Assembly: GCF_001420695.1 (NCBI RefSeq)
Contig: NZ_LJJB01000013.1
Coordinates: forward strand, 434,065 to 498,064
Origin: Brevibacillus choshinensis
GTDB lineage: Bacteria; Bacillota; Bacilli; Brevibacillales; Brevibacillaceae
Length of the DNA: 64,000 nucleotides
Reading direction: 5' to 3'
Below the pieces are notes generated by a model. That model was not told the origin of the DNA and did no database searches. It saw nothing but the letters and a program-made list of their open reading frames with translations. The number at the start of each line of letters is the position of its first letter. Positions within the stretch are counted from its first letter, which is position 1. The position numbers and the translations under genes are program-made. Below are positions 29,293 to 37,423 of this stretch, piece by piece.

Positions 29293-30597
29293 ATGGGGAA
29301 CAAGATGACGTTCGTCGCGACTGGTGACAGCTTTATTACCCGACGTTTGCCAAGCGCATCGTCAGAATCATTTCGCTCGCTAACCAAGCTGATTGGACAA
29401 GCAGAATTTCGCTTTACGAATTTGGAAGTGACGACACATCGTCAAGAAGGATTTCCATTTGCTTTTAGTGGAGGCACATGGGCGATGGCGAAGCCAGAAG
29501 TATTGGCGGATTTACAGGCATACGGCTTTAACATTACAGCGTGGGCCAATAATCACACGATGGATTACGCCTACGGTGGGCTGGAAGCGACGCGAAAATA
29601 CCTGGATCAATACGGTATCGCCCATGCCGGGGTCGGGTCGAATCTCGCCGAGGCTAGTCAACCTGTCTATCTGGATTGTCCGTCGGGTCGTGTCGCACTA
29701 ATAGCGGCTACTTCCACCTTTCATGAATCGTGGATAGCAGGAGAACAGAGACCGGATATGCCGGGGCGACCCGGAGTGAATCCATTACGATATGATACCA
29801 CTTACTACTTGCCACAGGATGATTTCGCCCATCTGGATCGAATCAGCCAGACGATCCCGATTAACGCCACCTTTAATCTGGATGTCAAAGAAGGCTTCGC
29901 AGTCCCAGGAGATGGTACGACTATTCGCTTTGGAACTCATCGCTTTGCCGTGGGAACGGAAGCTACCTGCACGACCACACCAATCGAGGCAGATAAAAGG
30001 CGGATACTTCGTTCGATTGCGGAGGCGCGACGCCAGGCGGATTATGTGATCGTGAGTATCCATTCTCACGAGATGGAAGGTGAGAACAAGGCAAGGGCAG
30101 CCTCTTTTTTTGAGTCAATGGCGCGCGCTTGCATCGATGGAGGCGCAGACGCTGTCATTGGCCATGGACCTCATATTCTAAGAGGAATCGAGATCTACCG
30201 CAATCGTCCGATCTTCTATAGCTTGGGTAATTTTATCTTCCAGAATGAGACCGTTAGCCGTTTGCCAGCAGACTTTTATGAGAAATACAGCCTGGGGCAC
30301 GAATCGACCGTCGCGGACGCGTTTGATACCCGTACGGACCATAACCAAAAAGGGCTGGGGGTCAATCCGTATGTGTGGGAATCGGTCATACCGTATTGGA
30401 GAATGGAAGAGGGGCAGCTGAGGGAACTGTTCCTTTACCCTATAGAGTTGGGCTTTGGCACCCCCCGTTACCAGAGAGGGTGGCCAAGTCTTTCGCAGCA
30501 ACCCAAGATTATCGAGCATTTACAGCGATTAAGTGCACCATATGGAACGAGAATCGAATTGGATGGATTTATCGGTCGGGTACAGATTGAAGAATAA
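29293..30597 (+). CDS. CapA-family (poly-gamma-glutamate synthesis/metallophosphoesterase-like) protein, no signal peptide
   Basis: 434 residues. It begins FVATGDSFITRRLP and contains NLEVTTH, WANNHTMDYAYGG, SIHSHEMEGE and VIGHGPHILRGIEIY, the metal-ligand motifs of the CapA/PgsA fold. Unlike classic CapA, it has no membrane anchor or signal peptide and should be cytosolic. RBS GCAGGAGGGG; 40 bases after the nitroreductase gene, so it may be the last gene of that operon. Cytosolic CapA-like enzymes are poorly characterised, and its presence beside ureide-type genes is unexplained. A second CapA-family gene, with an anchor, is at 51655-52806. Confidence 0.8.
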   Translation: MGNKMTFVATGDSFITRRLPSASSESFRSLTKLIGQAEFRFTNLEVTTHRQEGFPFAFSGGTWAMAKPEVLADLQAYGFNITAWANNHTMDYAYGGLEATRKYLDQYGIAHAGVGSNLAEASQPVYLDCPSGRVALIAATSTFHESWIAGEQRPDMPGRPGVNPLRYDTTYYLPQDDFAHLDRISQTIPINATFNLDVKEGFAVPGDGTTIRFGTHRFAVGTEATCTTTPIEADKRRILRSIAEARRQADYVIVSIHSHEMEGENKARAASFFESMARACIDGGADAVIGHGPHILRGIEIYRNRPIFYSLGNFIFQNETVSRLPADFYEKYSLGHESTVADAFDTRTDHNQKGLGVNPYVWESVIPYWRMEEGQLRELFLYPIELGFGTPRYQRGWPSLSQQPKIIEHLQRLSAPYGTRIELDGFIGRVQIEE

Positions 30598-30609
30598 AAG
30601 AAGAAGAGA

Positions 30610-30636
30610 AAGCGGTGCTGGCCGCTTCTTTTTTTC
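30610..30636 (+). terminator. Rho-independent terminator after the cytosolic CapA gene
   Basis: AAGCGG (30610-30615) pairs with CCGCTT (30622-30627), followed by CTTTTTTT. Confidence 0.8.
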
Positions 30637-30659
30637 GGCAACGATGAAAAGCTCATGTG

Positions 30660-30699
30660 GAAAAACGCTTCTTCTCGTACAGGGAATGAAGCGTTTTTC
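30660..30699. repeat. Perfect 12-base inverted repeat, possible second terminator
   Basis: GAAAAACGCTTC (30660-30671) and GAAGCGTTTTTC (30688-30699), loop 16. It can work as a terminator in either direction. The rest of 30700-31036 shows only a TATAAT-like sequence near 30860 and no convincing gene. Confidence 0.6.
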
Positions 30700-31036
30700 T
30701 ATTACGATTCGATGGAGGGGCATTCATTCAACACCACTCACGCTTTCGAAACTGCTATTCTTCTCCATTTTCTGGATAATCTGTTATTCGTATTGAGCGG
30801 TTCCACTGTAATTCTCTTCCTAATCGAATCATTTCCATATTCTTCTTGTTACTCGAATGATTTATAATGAAAGGGTTGATGGAAAAAAGCTGAAAGACAA
30901 CGATCAATCAATGGCATATCAGATGAAACCAATGAATTTGTGCAGCGATTCTCGCATTCCAGATTTATGGGTACAACTGATTCTAGCCATCCCTATACAA
31001 ATGATCATGCAAACTGGATTGCAGAGGATGAAGCAC

Positions 31037-32239
31037 ATGACGAAGATAGAGATCTTGAAAACCATGGTTCACACCGATCAAAAAAATGCGTCAGCGTGGT
31101 TTCTACTGGGTCTAGAATATTCGGAGCTAGGAGATAGAGGAGAAGCATTGCTAGCTTTTACACAAGCACTCGCGTATGGGGACGAGGAACTGAAGAACAA
31201 CATCGTGGGTGAGCTAAACAAACTTAGCCAAGTGAAACCGCTTCGAAATGGAGGGAGTGTACACGAGGCCGGAACGTTCCAAACCAGAGATATTCATACT
31301 CCTGTCACCTTACGCGTTATTGAGGGAGGCAAACACCTCAGAAAGAATAAGGGAGAGGTGCGAATATCCACGCTTGATAAAAACGTCAGCTTTGCCGAGG
31401 TAGGAGGTCTCCAAGATGTAAAAGAGGCGGTACGGATGAAAATTGTCCAACCGTTTCTGGCAACCGGGTTATGTAAGCCTATTCGTCAAAAGCCAGGCAG
31501 TGGGGTTTTACTATATGGACCTCCGGGCTGCGGCAAAACATTCTTCGCGAAAGCGACTGCTGGAGAATGCAACGCAACCTTATTGCACGTGAAAGCAACT
31601 GACATATTGGATTCACGTGTGGGGGCTAGCGAGCAAAACATTCGCACCTTGTTTCGTACCGCTCGTACGCAAAAACCGGCCATCTTGTTCTTCGACGAGC
31701 TAGATGCCCTCGGTTATGCTCGTGAGAAGAATTCTTCTGCATGGAAGAGGGGAATAAACGATTTTTTCTTTATGGAATTGGAAGGAGAAGCCTCACGAGC
31801 GGACAAGCTTTTGATCATGGGTGCGACCAATATGCCATGGGATGTAGATCCTGGCTTTCATCGCCCTGGTTGCTTTGATCAGCTGATTTTTGTCGGTCCT
31901 CCAGATGCGGAGGCACGTGAAATTATCTTTCGGCTCAAGCTGGAAGGGAGACCCTCTGAGCCGATTGACTTTGCCCAATTGGCAGGATGGACGGATCTCT
32001 ATTCTGGGGCTGATATCGAGTACGTCGTCGAATTGGCGACTGAGCAGGTTTTGCACGACTTCCTAACCACAGGAGTGGAGCGTCCGATCATGATGAGTGA
32101 CCTTCGCGAATCGATTGCGGCGACACGTCCAACGACGATAGAGTGGCTCCGTACGGCGAAAAATTATGTCAAATACGCGAATGACGAAGGTCTCTACGAT
32201 GGAGTCGAACACTTCCTGGCAAAGCATAAGCGAATCTGA
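31037..32239 (+). CDS. TPR-AAA+ ATPase (CDC48/SpoVK-like)
   Basis: 400 residues from the ATG at 31037, preceded by AGAGGA; the frame is open for 60 more codons upstream but that stretch does not resemble the family. Residues about 10-60 form a tetratricopeptide pair (ASAWFLLGLEYSELGDRGEALLAFTQAL). A single AAA+ module follows with Walker A GPPGCGKTFF near 161, Walker B ILFFDELDAL near 216, sensor GATNMPWDVDP, and the second-region HRPGCFDQL near 276. Classic AAA proteins have RPGRFD there, so one of the two arginines that reach into the neighbour's ATP site is cysteine. It stands alone, with a promoter-like gap before and a bidirectional terminator after. Substrate and role unknown. Confidence 0.8.
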   Translation: MTKIEILKTMVHTDQKNASAWFLLGLEYSELGDRGEALLAFTQALAYGDEELKNNIVGELNKLSQVKPLRNGGSVHEAGTFQTRDIHTPVTLRVIEGGKHLRKNKGEVRISTLDKNVSFAEVGGLQDVKEAVRMKIVQPFLATGLCKPIRQKPGSGVLLYGPPGCGKTFFAKATAGECNATLLHVKATDILDSRVGASEQNIRTLFRTARTQKPAILFFDELDALGYAREKNSSAWKRGINDFFFMELEGEASRADKLLIMGATNMPWDVDPGFHRPGCFDQLIFVGPPDAEAREIIFRLKLEGRPSEPIDFAQLAGWTDLYSGADIEYVVELATEQVLHDFLTTGVERPIMMSDLRESIAATRPTTIEWLRTAKNYVKYANDEGLYDGVEHFLAKHKRI

Positions 32240-32311
32240 CTACCACAATGGATCAAATATGGACGCTCTATTTCTTGTTCTATTTAATCGAATGGACGTG
32301 CTATACAAACT

Positions 32312-32352
32312 AAAAAACCGTTCGTGCACAAGAGTCGTGCGAACGGTTTTTG
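32312..32352. terminator. Bidirectional terminator between convergent genes
   Basis: AAAAACCGTTC pairs with GAACGGTTTTT across a short inner GCAC/GTGC stem. It serves the AAA+ gene on the plus strand and the saccharopine dehydrogenase-like gene on the minus strand. Confidence 0.9.
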
Positions 32353-32368
32353 TATGTTAACTTACGTT

Positions 32369-33571
32369 CTACGTGATCTGCAGGAGAGGAGAGGTCTTCT
32401 CGATGACATCCCAGACCATGCCTCGTACTTTCAGTTTATCGAGAAATGGGATCGGGTCAATCAGTTCGGGTGGTATGCAGCCTGTCGTCGTCAGTAACCC
32501 CTCCGCAATCATGTCCACAGCAACAACTGGAGGGATGCCGGTTTGCCAGATCGTTGCCTGGAATTCCGTTTTGTAGAAAACCTCGTCATGATTGGCGATC
32601 GTGTAGACGTAAACTTCTTTTCGCTTGTTATCCTTTTTTCCTTTGACGAGAGCGCCAACGCTGGAATACCCGTGGATTTTGCCCGCCAGATCTGCTGGCT
32701 TGGGCATCGAAGTCACCACGACATCTCGTGGGGCCACCCTCACGCCTTTGACTTCAATTTCCTCGTCACTATCTAGGCCCAAATAACGAAGGACCTGCAA
32801 GGTATTCACAAAATCAGGATGCAGGGCGTACTTGAAATCAACATATTTGCAGCCCTTGGCACGGCCGATGGTCTCACCGAGTGTGGTGGCTTCTTCGTGC
32901 TCCACATGATAGCAGTCGAGCCAGCCGATGGGCTCAGGAAATTCAAATTCTTCCTTGTTGGCAAAAGGAGTCGGTAGATACTGCTCACCCTTAGCCGCTG
33001 TCCAATAGTTCGGTTTGGCCAGACATTCCTGGATGGCAGTCTGCGGACTAAAGTAGGAGCAAAAGCCGTCATAGTCCACGACAGAATTATCTCCATCCCG
33101 AATGAGAATGGCGTCCACTTCATCCAATTGATCCACGGCGTACCGAGCAGCGATATTGGAAAAGCCGGGATCGCAACCCAACCCCATGATGCCGAGAATA
33201 CCTGCAGCACGAAACTGATCATTCCAAGCCAATTGCTTCCGCAGCCACTGCGGTCCAGAGGAAGCGGTGTCGATATAATGCGTTCGGGTATTCAGGCATG
33301 CCTTCATGACGTCAAAATTATTTTCCGGTAATCCAATATGGAGTAAAAGGTCAATATCGTCCAAAATGGCTTGCACACTGGAAACATCGCGGGCATCCAC
33401 CCGTTTTACTTCGATCTCCACATCGGTTTCGCGACGCAGCTCAACGGCCAGTTCTTCGGCAGGCCCGATGGAAATATCCGCCAGAACCAGTTTTTTCACA
33501 TATGACGTTTTAATGAGTTCGCACGCACTTACTTGTCCTACACCGCCAACACCCAATATTGCGACTCGCAT
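32369..33571 (-). CDS. Saccharopine dehydrogenase-family oxidoreductase
   Basis: 400 residues. Rossmann motif MRVAILGVGGVGQVSACELI at the N-terminus, then a family-typical HIGLPENNFDVMKACLNTRTHYIDTASSGP and GLGCDPGFSNIAARYAVDQLDE. Members include lysine 6-dehydrogenase-like and carboxynorspermidine synthase-like enzymes, so it probably acts on an amino or imino acid with NAD(P)H; the exact substrate is not readable. RBS AGGAGGAGG overlaps the stop codon of the tiny ORF 33584-33712, so the two are translationally coupled. Confidence 0.82.
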   Translation of the reverse strand: MRVAILGVGGVGQVSACELIKTSYVKKLVLADISIGPAEELAVELRRETDVEIEVKRVDARDVSSVQAILDDIDLLLHIGLPENNFDVMKACLNTRTHYIDTASSGPQWLRKQLAWNDQFRAAGILGIMGLGCDPGFSNIAARYAVDQLDEVDAILIRDGDNSVVDYDGFCSYFSPQTAIQECLAKPNYWTAAKGEQYLPTPFANKEEFEFPEPIGWLDCYHVEHEEATTLGETIGRAKGCKYVDFKYALHPDFVNTLQVLRYLGLDSDEEIEVKGVRVAPRDVVVTSMPKPADLAGKIHGYSSVGALVKGKKDNKRKEVYVYTIANHDEVFYKTEFQATIWQTGIPPVVAVDMIAEGLLTTTGCIPPELIDPIPFLDKLKVRGMVWDVIEKTSPLLQIT

Positions 33572-33583
33572 AGAGTCCTCCTC

Positions 33584-33712
33584 CTAATTTGGATTGCACG
33601 TTCTTCGCATTCGAAAGAGCCATTTTTGCAAAAACAAATCAATGGTCGCAGGGTAAACCTGTACTTCTGCGACATTGTCGATCGGCTCCCGGGGACGCAG
33701 CCTTAATCGCAT
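33584..33712 (-). CDS. Small 42-residue ORF coupled to the saccharopine dehydrogenase-like gene
   Basis: ATG on the minus strand at 33712 with an excellent ribosome binding site (AAGGAGGAG, six bases away). The product begins MRLRLRPREPIDNVAEVQVY and ends with a basic, aromatic tail (FLQKWLFRMRRTCNPN). Its stop codon overlaps the Shine-Dalgarno of the next gene. The good site and coupling argue that it is translated. I recognise no family; a leader peptide or a small protein are both possible. A longer in-frame extension upstream lacks a ribosome binding site. Confidence 0.6.
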   Translation of the reverse strand: MRLRLRPREPIDNVAEVQVYPATIDLFLQKWLFRMRRTCNPN

Positions 33713-33858
33713 TCCAAACTCCTCCTTATGGTCAGTTGCAAACGGGGTGATTTGAGTGGCTAAAAAGCTCCACTCGTACATGTATATGAGACACCTCGGA
33801 AGTCCCATGCGCCGAGTTGGTGAAAAGGTCTGCTTTTTCGGGAGGGGGAATGGAGGAA

Positions 33859-33897
33859 GTAACTATCTAACGAAAAGGTAACGATCTAAATGAAAAG
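33859..33897. repeat. Head-to-tail direct repeat, probable operator
   Basis: GTAACTATCTAACGAAAAG (33859-33877) is followed directly by GTAACGATCTAAATGAAAAG (33878-33897). It lies in the divergent gap between the minus-strand ORF at 33712 and the plus-strand frameshifted gene at 34017. Confidence 0.6.
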
Positions 33898-34016
33898 TAC
33901 GTACTTCCCGCTCGTGCTGTTATGCTACATAATGACGCTATCCCCCGTGATGATAAGTTGTTGAAAAACAACTCAATTAAAAGAAATCTACGATGGAGAA
34001 TGGAGAGGAGACAAGC

Positions 34017-34201
34017 ATGATTCATGCGGATCCGATTTAGGTAAGGAAGGGACGAAACGGTTTGGCGAGCTGATAGCGCTCATCCCAGACAGTACGCAAA
34101 AAATATTGGTGAATCGTCTGATGCCCATTCTGGATTCGATGTATCAGTGGGGGAGAAACTATATGGATACCGTCCTGAATCAAGAAGAGACAGGATCTTA
34201 A
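34017..34201 (+). pseudogene. Small gene broken by one frameshift
   Basis: An ATG at 34017 with AGGAG six bases upstream starts MIHADPI and stops at once (TAG, 34038-34040). In the frame shifted by one base, an open stretch runs from the same point to TAA at 34199-34201 and reads as a coherent helical protein ([21 protein letters not shown], then [19 protein letters not shown]). The good start signal in one frame and protein-like sequence in the next suggest a gene of about 61 codons with a frameshift, or a sequencing error near 34035-34041. No family recognised. Confidence 0.55.
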
Positions 34202-34336
34202 TCGTGAAAGATTTACCTTATTCACACTAAGTTTGATCAAAGTGAGTACTTGATTACGTGCATGTTTTCTCTAATAATAACGATGTGAACATGAATAGAC
34301 ATCTCAGAAAAAATGAGGAAGGGGGCGGGATCGCAC

Positions 34337-35836
34337 ATGGAATCGATGACCTTTGTGTTGTTTGGTGCTACAGGAGATTTGGCAAAGCGTAAAATTTACC
34401 CTGCCTTGTACAATTTATATCTCGACAAAAAAATGCCTTCCACGTTTTCCATCATTGGAGTGGGCAGAAGAGACTGGTCAGACGAAGAGTTTCAAGCAAG
34501 TATTGTGAAATCAGTGCGTACATTTTCTCGCCGTACCCAAGTAGAGTCACAGCAGATGGACGAGTTTGTCGAAGCATTTCGCTATTGCGCAGTCGATGTG
34601 ACGAATCCGCAAGCCTTCATTCCTTTGCTGGAACGTGTGAAGGAACGTGAAGCTGCCTTGCAAATACCTGAAAATCGGATGTTTTACTTGTCAGTGGCGC
34701 CCGAATTTTTCGAGGTGATCAGTTCGAATATAAAGACGAGCGGACTCGGCACGACGAACGGCTGGAAGCGACTGATTATCGAAAAACCGTTTGGGAATGA
34801 TCTGAAATCAGCCCAACTACTAAATGAAAAACTCAGTGCTGCATTTGAGGAAGAAGAAATATACCGGATCGATCACTATTTGGGCAAACCGATGGTGCAA
34901 AATCTGGAGGCACTGGAATTTGCCAATCCCGTTTTCCAGGCACTTTGGAACAACCAGTATATCGCTAATGTGCAAATCACGGCAGGTGAAACCGTCGGGG
35001 TAGAAGAGAGGGCAGGCTATTACGATCATGCAGGAGCGATTCGCGATATGGTGCAAAATCATATGCTGCAAATGCTGATGATGACGGCCATGCACGTGCC
35101 AAAACGGATTACGGCCAATGATATTCGAGCACAGAAGCGCCAGGTGATGGAAGCCGTACGACCTTTGCAAAAGGAAGAAGTAAGCCAGCATGTGGTCCGT
35201 GGCCAGTACGGGGCAGGAGAAATGTTGGACAAGCACGTAGTCGGTTACCGTGCAGAGCCAGGGGTTCAACCTCAATCGATGACGGATACGTTTGTAGCGG
35301 CTCGTGTCTGGATTGATGATCCGTACTGGAAGGGCGTCCCGTTCTATATTCGTACAGGCAAGCGAATGAAGGAAAAATCGACGAAAATCGTAATTGAGTT
35401 CAAAAATCCGTTGGAACAGCTGTACCATCATCAACAAGAGAAACCAGCACCCAATTTACTCATTATCAGCGTGAATCCAGATGAGGGCATCGCCCTGCAG
35501 GTGAATAGTAAGAATCCATCCAATAGCGGTAAGATTGAGCCCGTCACCGTTGACTTTTCGGCGGGGACTAAAGACGTACCAGAAGCATATGAGCTGTTGC
35601 TGTTCGATGCGTTGAGAGGAGATTCCACGTACTTCGCTCACTGGACAGAAGTAGAGCTTTCATGGATGTGGGTCGAGCCAATTTTAGAGGCTTTTAGGGA
35701 AAATCTTGTGCCTTTGCACACGTATCCGGCAGGTTCGAACGGCCCCGACGCATCGGAGGAATTGTTGCGAGCAGATGGTTTTCAATGGTGGCTGGACAAA
35801 GCGCCAGAACGCGAACCGATCCCGAGTCATTCATAA
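34337..35836 (+). CDS. zwf: Glucose-6-phosphate 1-dehydrogenase
   Basis: 499 residues from the ATG at 34337 (GGAAGGGGGCGGG upstream; an ATG 24 bases earlier is less well placed). NADP-binding FGATGDLAKRKIYPALYNLY and the active-site RIDHYLGKPMVQNLEALEFAN are intact. It oxidises glucose 6-phosphate to 6-phosphogluconolactone, the first step of the oxidative pentose phosphate pathway. Remnants of 6-phosphogluconate dehydrogenase (35848) and phosphoglucose isomerase (37017) follow, so it is the survivor of a former sugar-phosphate cluster. Confidence 0.96.
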   Translation: MESMTFVLFGATGDLAKRKIYPALYNLYLDKKMPSTFSIIGVGRRDWSDEEFQASIVKSVRTFSRRTQVESQQMDEFVEAFRYCAVDVTNPQAFIPLLERVKEREAALQIPENRMFYLSVAPEFFEVISSNIKTSGLGTTNGWKRLIIEKPFGNDLKSAQLLNEKLSAAFEEEEIYRIDHYLGKPMVQNLEALEFANPVFQALWNNQYIANVQITAGETVGVEERAGYYDHAGAIRDMVQNHMLQMLMMTAMHVPKRITANDIRAQKRQVMEAVRPLQKEEVSQHVVRGQYGAGEMLDKHVVGYRAEPGVQPQSMTDTFVAARVWIDDPYWKGVPFYIRTGKRMKEKSTKIVIEFKNPLEQLYHHQQEKPAPNLLIISVNPDEGIALQVNSKNPSNSGKIEPVTVDFSAGTKDVPEAYELLLFDALRGDSTYFAHWTEVELSWMWVEPILEAFRENLVPLHTYPAGSNGPDASEELLRADGFQWWLDKAPEREPIPSHS

Positions 35837-35847
35837 AGACACAAGAA

Positions 35848-36005
35848 GGAACGGCTTGCTACTTGGTGGGAGGAGACCCCGAAGCTTGGGCAGTGGTCGA
35901 GCCGATTTTTCGCGACACAGTGGTAACACAGCGGTAGCAAATGGTTATTTGTATGCGCTCCGAAATGAATTTGGGGGAAATGCAGTGGAAAAGGCAGAAA
36001 AAAAC
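35848..36005 (+). pseudogene. Remnant of 6-phosphogluconate dehydrogenase (decarboxylating)
   Basis: Twelve bases after zwf, codons read GTACYLVGGDPEAWAVVEPIFRD before a TAG at 35935, matching the middle of the NADP(+)-domain of Gnd/YqeC-type enzymes. From 35937 in another frame the sequence reads ANGYLYALRNEFGGNAVEKAE, the typical C-terminal tail (ALRNEFGGHAV) of the same family. The residues between, over a hundred in an intact enzyme, are missing. This is a decayed gene with a large internal deletion; the two pieces were identified by eye from memory of the family. Confidence 0.65.
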
Positions 36006-36024
36006 GAGAGGAGAGCGATCCGCG

Positions 36025-37020
36025 ATGCGATTTGGCATAATTGGAACGAATTGGATTACGGAAGAGTTCATTCGTTCAGGAAAAGAAGTAGAAGGGTTTT
36101 CTTTGACAGCTGTTTATTCACGCACCGAAGAACGCGCCAGATCTTTCGCGCAGACGCATGAGGCACCTTATGTTTTTACGGACGTCGAGACGATGGCAAA
36201 AAGCAAGGTACTTGATGCCGTGTATATCGCCAGTCCAAATTCTTTTCATGCCAAGCAAGCGATCCAATGCATGGAGCATGGGCTGCACGTACTGTGTGAA
36301 AAGCCGGTAGGGTCCAATGCTGCGGAGGCAAAAGCCATGATACAAGCAGCGAAGGAAAACGGTGTGCTTCTCATGGAAGCTGTGAAATCAACGCTGGCAC
36401 CTAATTTCCAGGCGATTCAGGATAACATTCACAAGCTGGGGAAAATTCGGCGGTATTTTGCAGGGAACTGCCAATATTCTTCTCGCTATGATGCGTATAA
36501 AGAAGGAACAGTCCTCAATGCGTTTGACCCTGTTTTTTCAAACGGCGCCATGATGGATATCGGTATTTATTGTTTGTACCCGTTGGTGGTCTTGTTCGGG
36601 AAGCCTTCCGCGGTCAAGGCGGAGGCGATCATGCTCGATTCAGGCGTCGACGGAGAAGGAAGTATCCTGATGAAGTACGAGGACAAAGAAGCTGTAGTGA
36701 TCTACTCAAAAATTACGGACTCGTATTTGCCAGCAGAAATTCAGGGCGAGAACGCTACGATGGTCATTGATAAAATCAATCATTTGAAAAAGATAGAAAT
36801 ACGGTACCGGGATGGACGAGTAGAAGATGTAACGAGACCACAGACTCCCAACCTGATGCATTACGAAATCAGGGAATTTATGGAATTGGTGAAGCAGGGG
36901 GCGCGGGAATCAGCCACGAACACCCATGTGAATTCGTTGATCACGCTGGAGATCATGGATGAGGCGAGAAAACAGATCGGACTCGTTTATCCTGCAGACC
37001 GATTAGGTGCCGACTCGTAG
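36025..37020 (+). CDS. Gfo/Idh/MocA-family oxidoreductase
   Basis: 331 residues from the ATG at 36025 (GAGAGGAGA upstream). N-terminal Rossmann fold [16 protein letters not shown], then [14 protein letters not shown] and the family signature [28 protein letters not shown] with the catalytic Lys-Pro. It is an NAD(P)-dependent dehydrogenase, probably of a sugar or cyclitol; the substrate is unknown. It lies between the gnd and pgi remnants, and its stop codon is at the very junction with pgi sequence. Confidence 0.88.
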   Translation: MRFGIIGTNWITEEFIRSGKEVEGFSLTAVYSRTEERARSFAQTHEAPYVFTDVETMAKSKVLDAVYIASPNSFHAKQAIQCMEHGLHVLCEKPVGSNAAEAKAMIQAAKENGVLLMEAVKSTLAPNFQAIQDNIHKLGKIRRYFAGNCQYSSRYDAYKEGTVLNAFDPVFSNGAMMDIGIYCLYPLVVLFGKPSAVKAEAIMLDSGVDGEGSILMKYEDKEAVVIYSKITDSYLPAEIQGENATMVIDKINHLKKIEIRYRDGRVEDVTRPQTPNLMHYEIREFMELVKQGARESATNTHVNSLITLEIMDEARKQIGLVYPADRLGADS

Positions 37021-37379
37021 CCTTGTCCCATTCGTTTCATAATCAGGTGGAAGGGTATACGAAGGTAAACATTGCCGGTCAAAATATGAGCTCCACCTAT
37101 CTGAACCATCTGCTCGAGGTGCTGGAGGGAAAAGATATTTCCGTCAACGTCATTTCGAAATCCGGAACGACGACGGAACCGGCCATTGCTTTCCGAATCT
37201 TCAGGGAATACACAGAGAAAAAGTATGGCAAAGAGGGAGCGAGAGAGCGCATAAATCAAAAAGCTTTTCAAGGAACCTTGCTCGCACACGTCGATGGAGG
37301 AGTACCCAACCTCATTATCGAAATGGATGAGATGAATGAATATACGTTTGGGGAGCTGGAGGTCATCCTACCTCCATGA
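37017..37379 (+). pseudogene. Remnant of glucose-6-phosphate isomerase with internal deletion
   Basis: The open frame of about 120 codons joins two separate parts of Pgi. The first half contains [19 protein letters not shown] and [20 protein letters not shown], the SIS domain of Pgi, and ends in [17 protein letters not shown]. The second half, [20 protein letters not shown] and AYTFGEL-like residues, belongs near the Pgi C-terminus. About 250 residues between them are missing, and so are the true start and end. No ribosome binding site precedes it. The frame runs into the 3' end of the Gfo/Idh gene (ALSHSFHN at the junction), so it cannot make a working isomerase. Confidence 0.85.
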
Positions 37380-37423
37380 ATCTTTTGGTCGGATCATACA
37401 TCGAGTAGAGGAGGCGAAATGCG

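Noticed and set aside
30857-31036. N-terminal extension of the AAA+ protein (60 codons)
   Set aside because: No ribosome binding site at its start, little family likeness, and a well-placed site before 31037. An overlapping frame at 30940-31137 was also considered and dropped for lack of a start signal.
37023-37379. A functional SIS-domain sugar isomerase gene
   Set aside because: It is a fusion of two separate Pgi segments without its own ribosome binding site; called a pseudogene.
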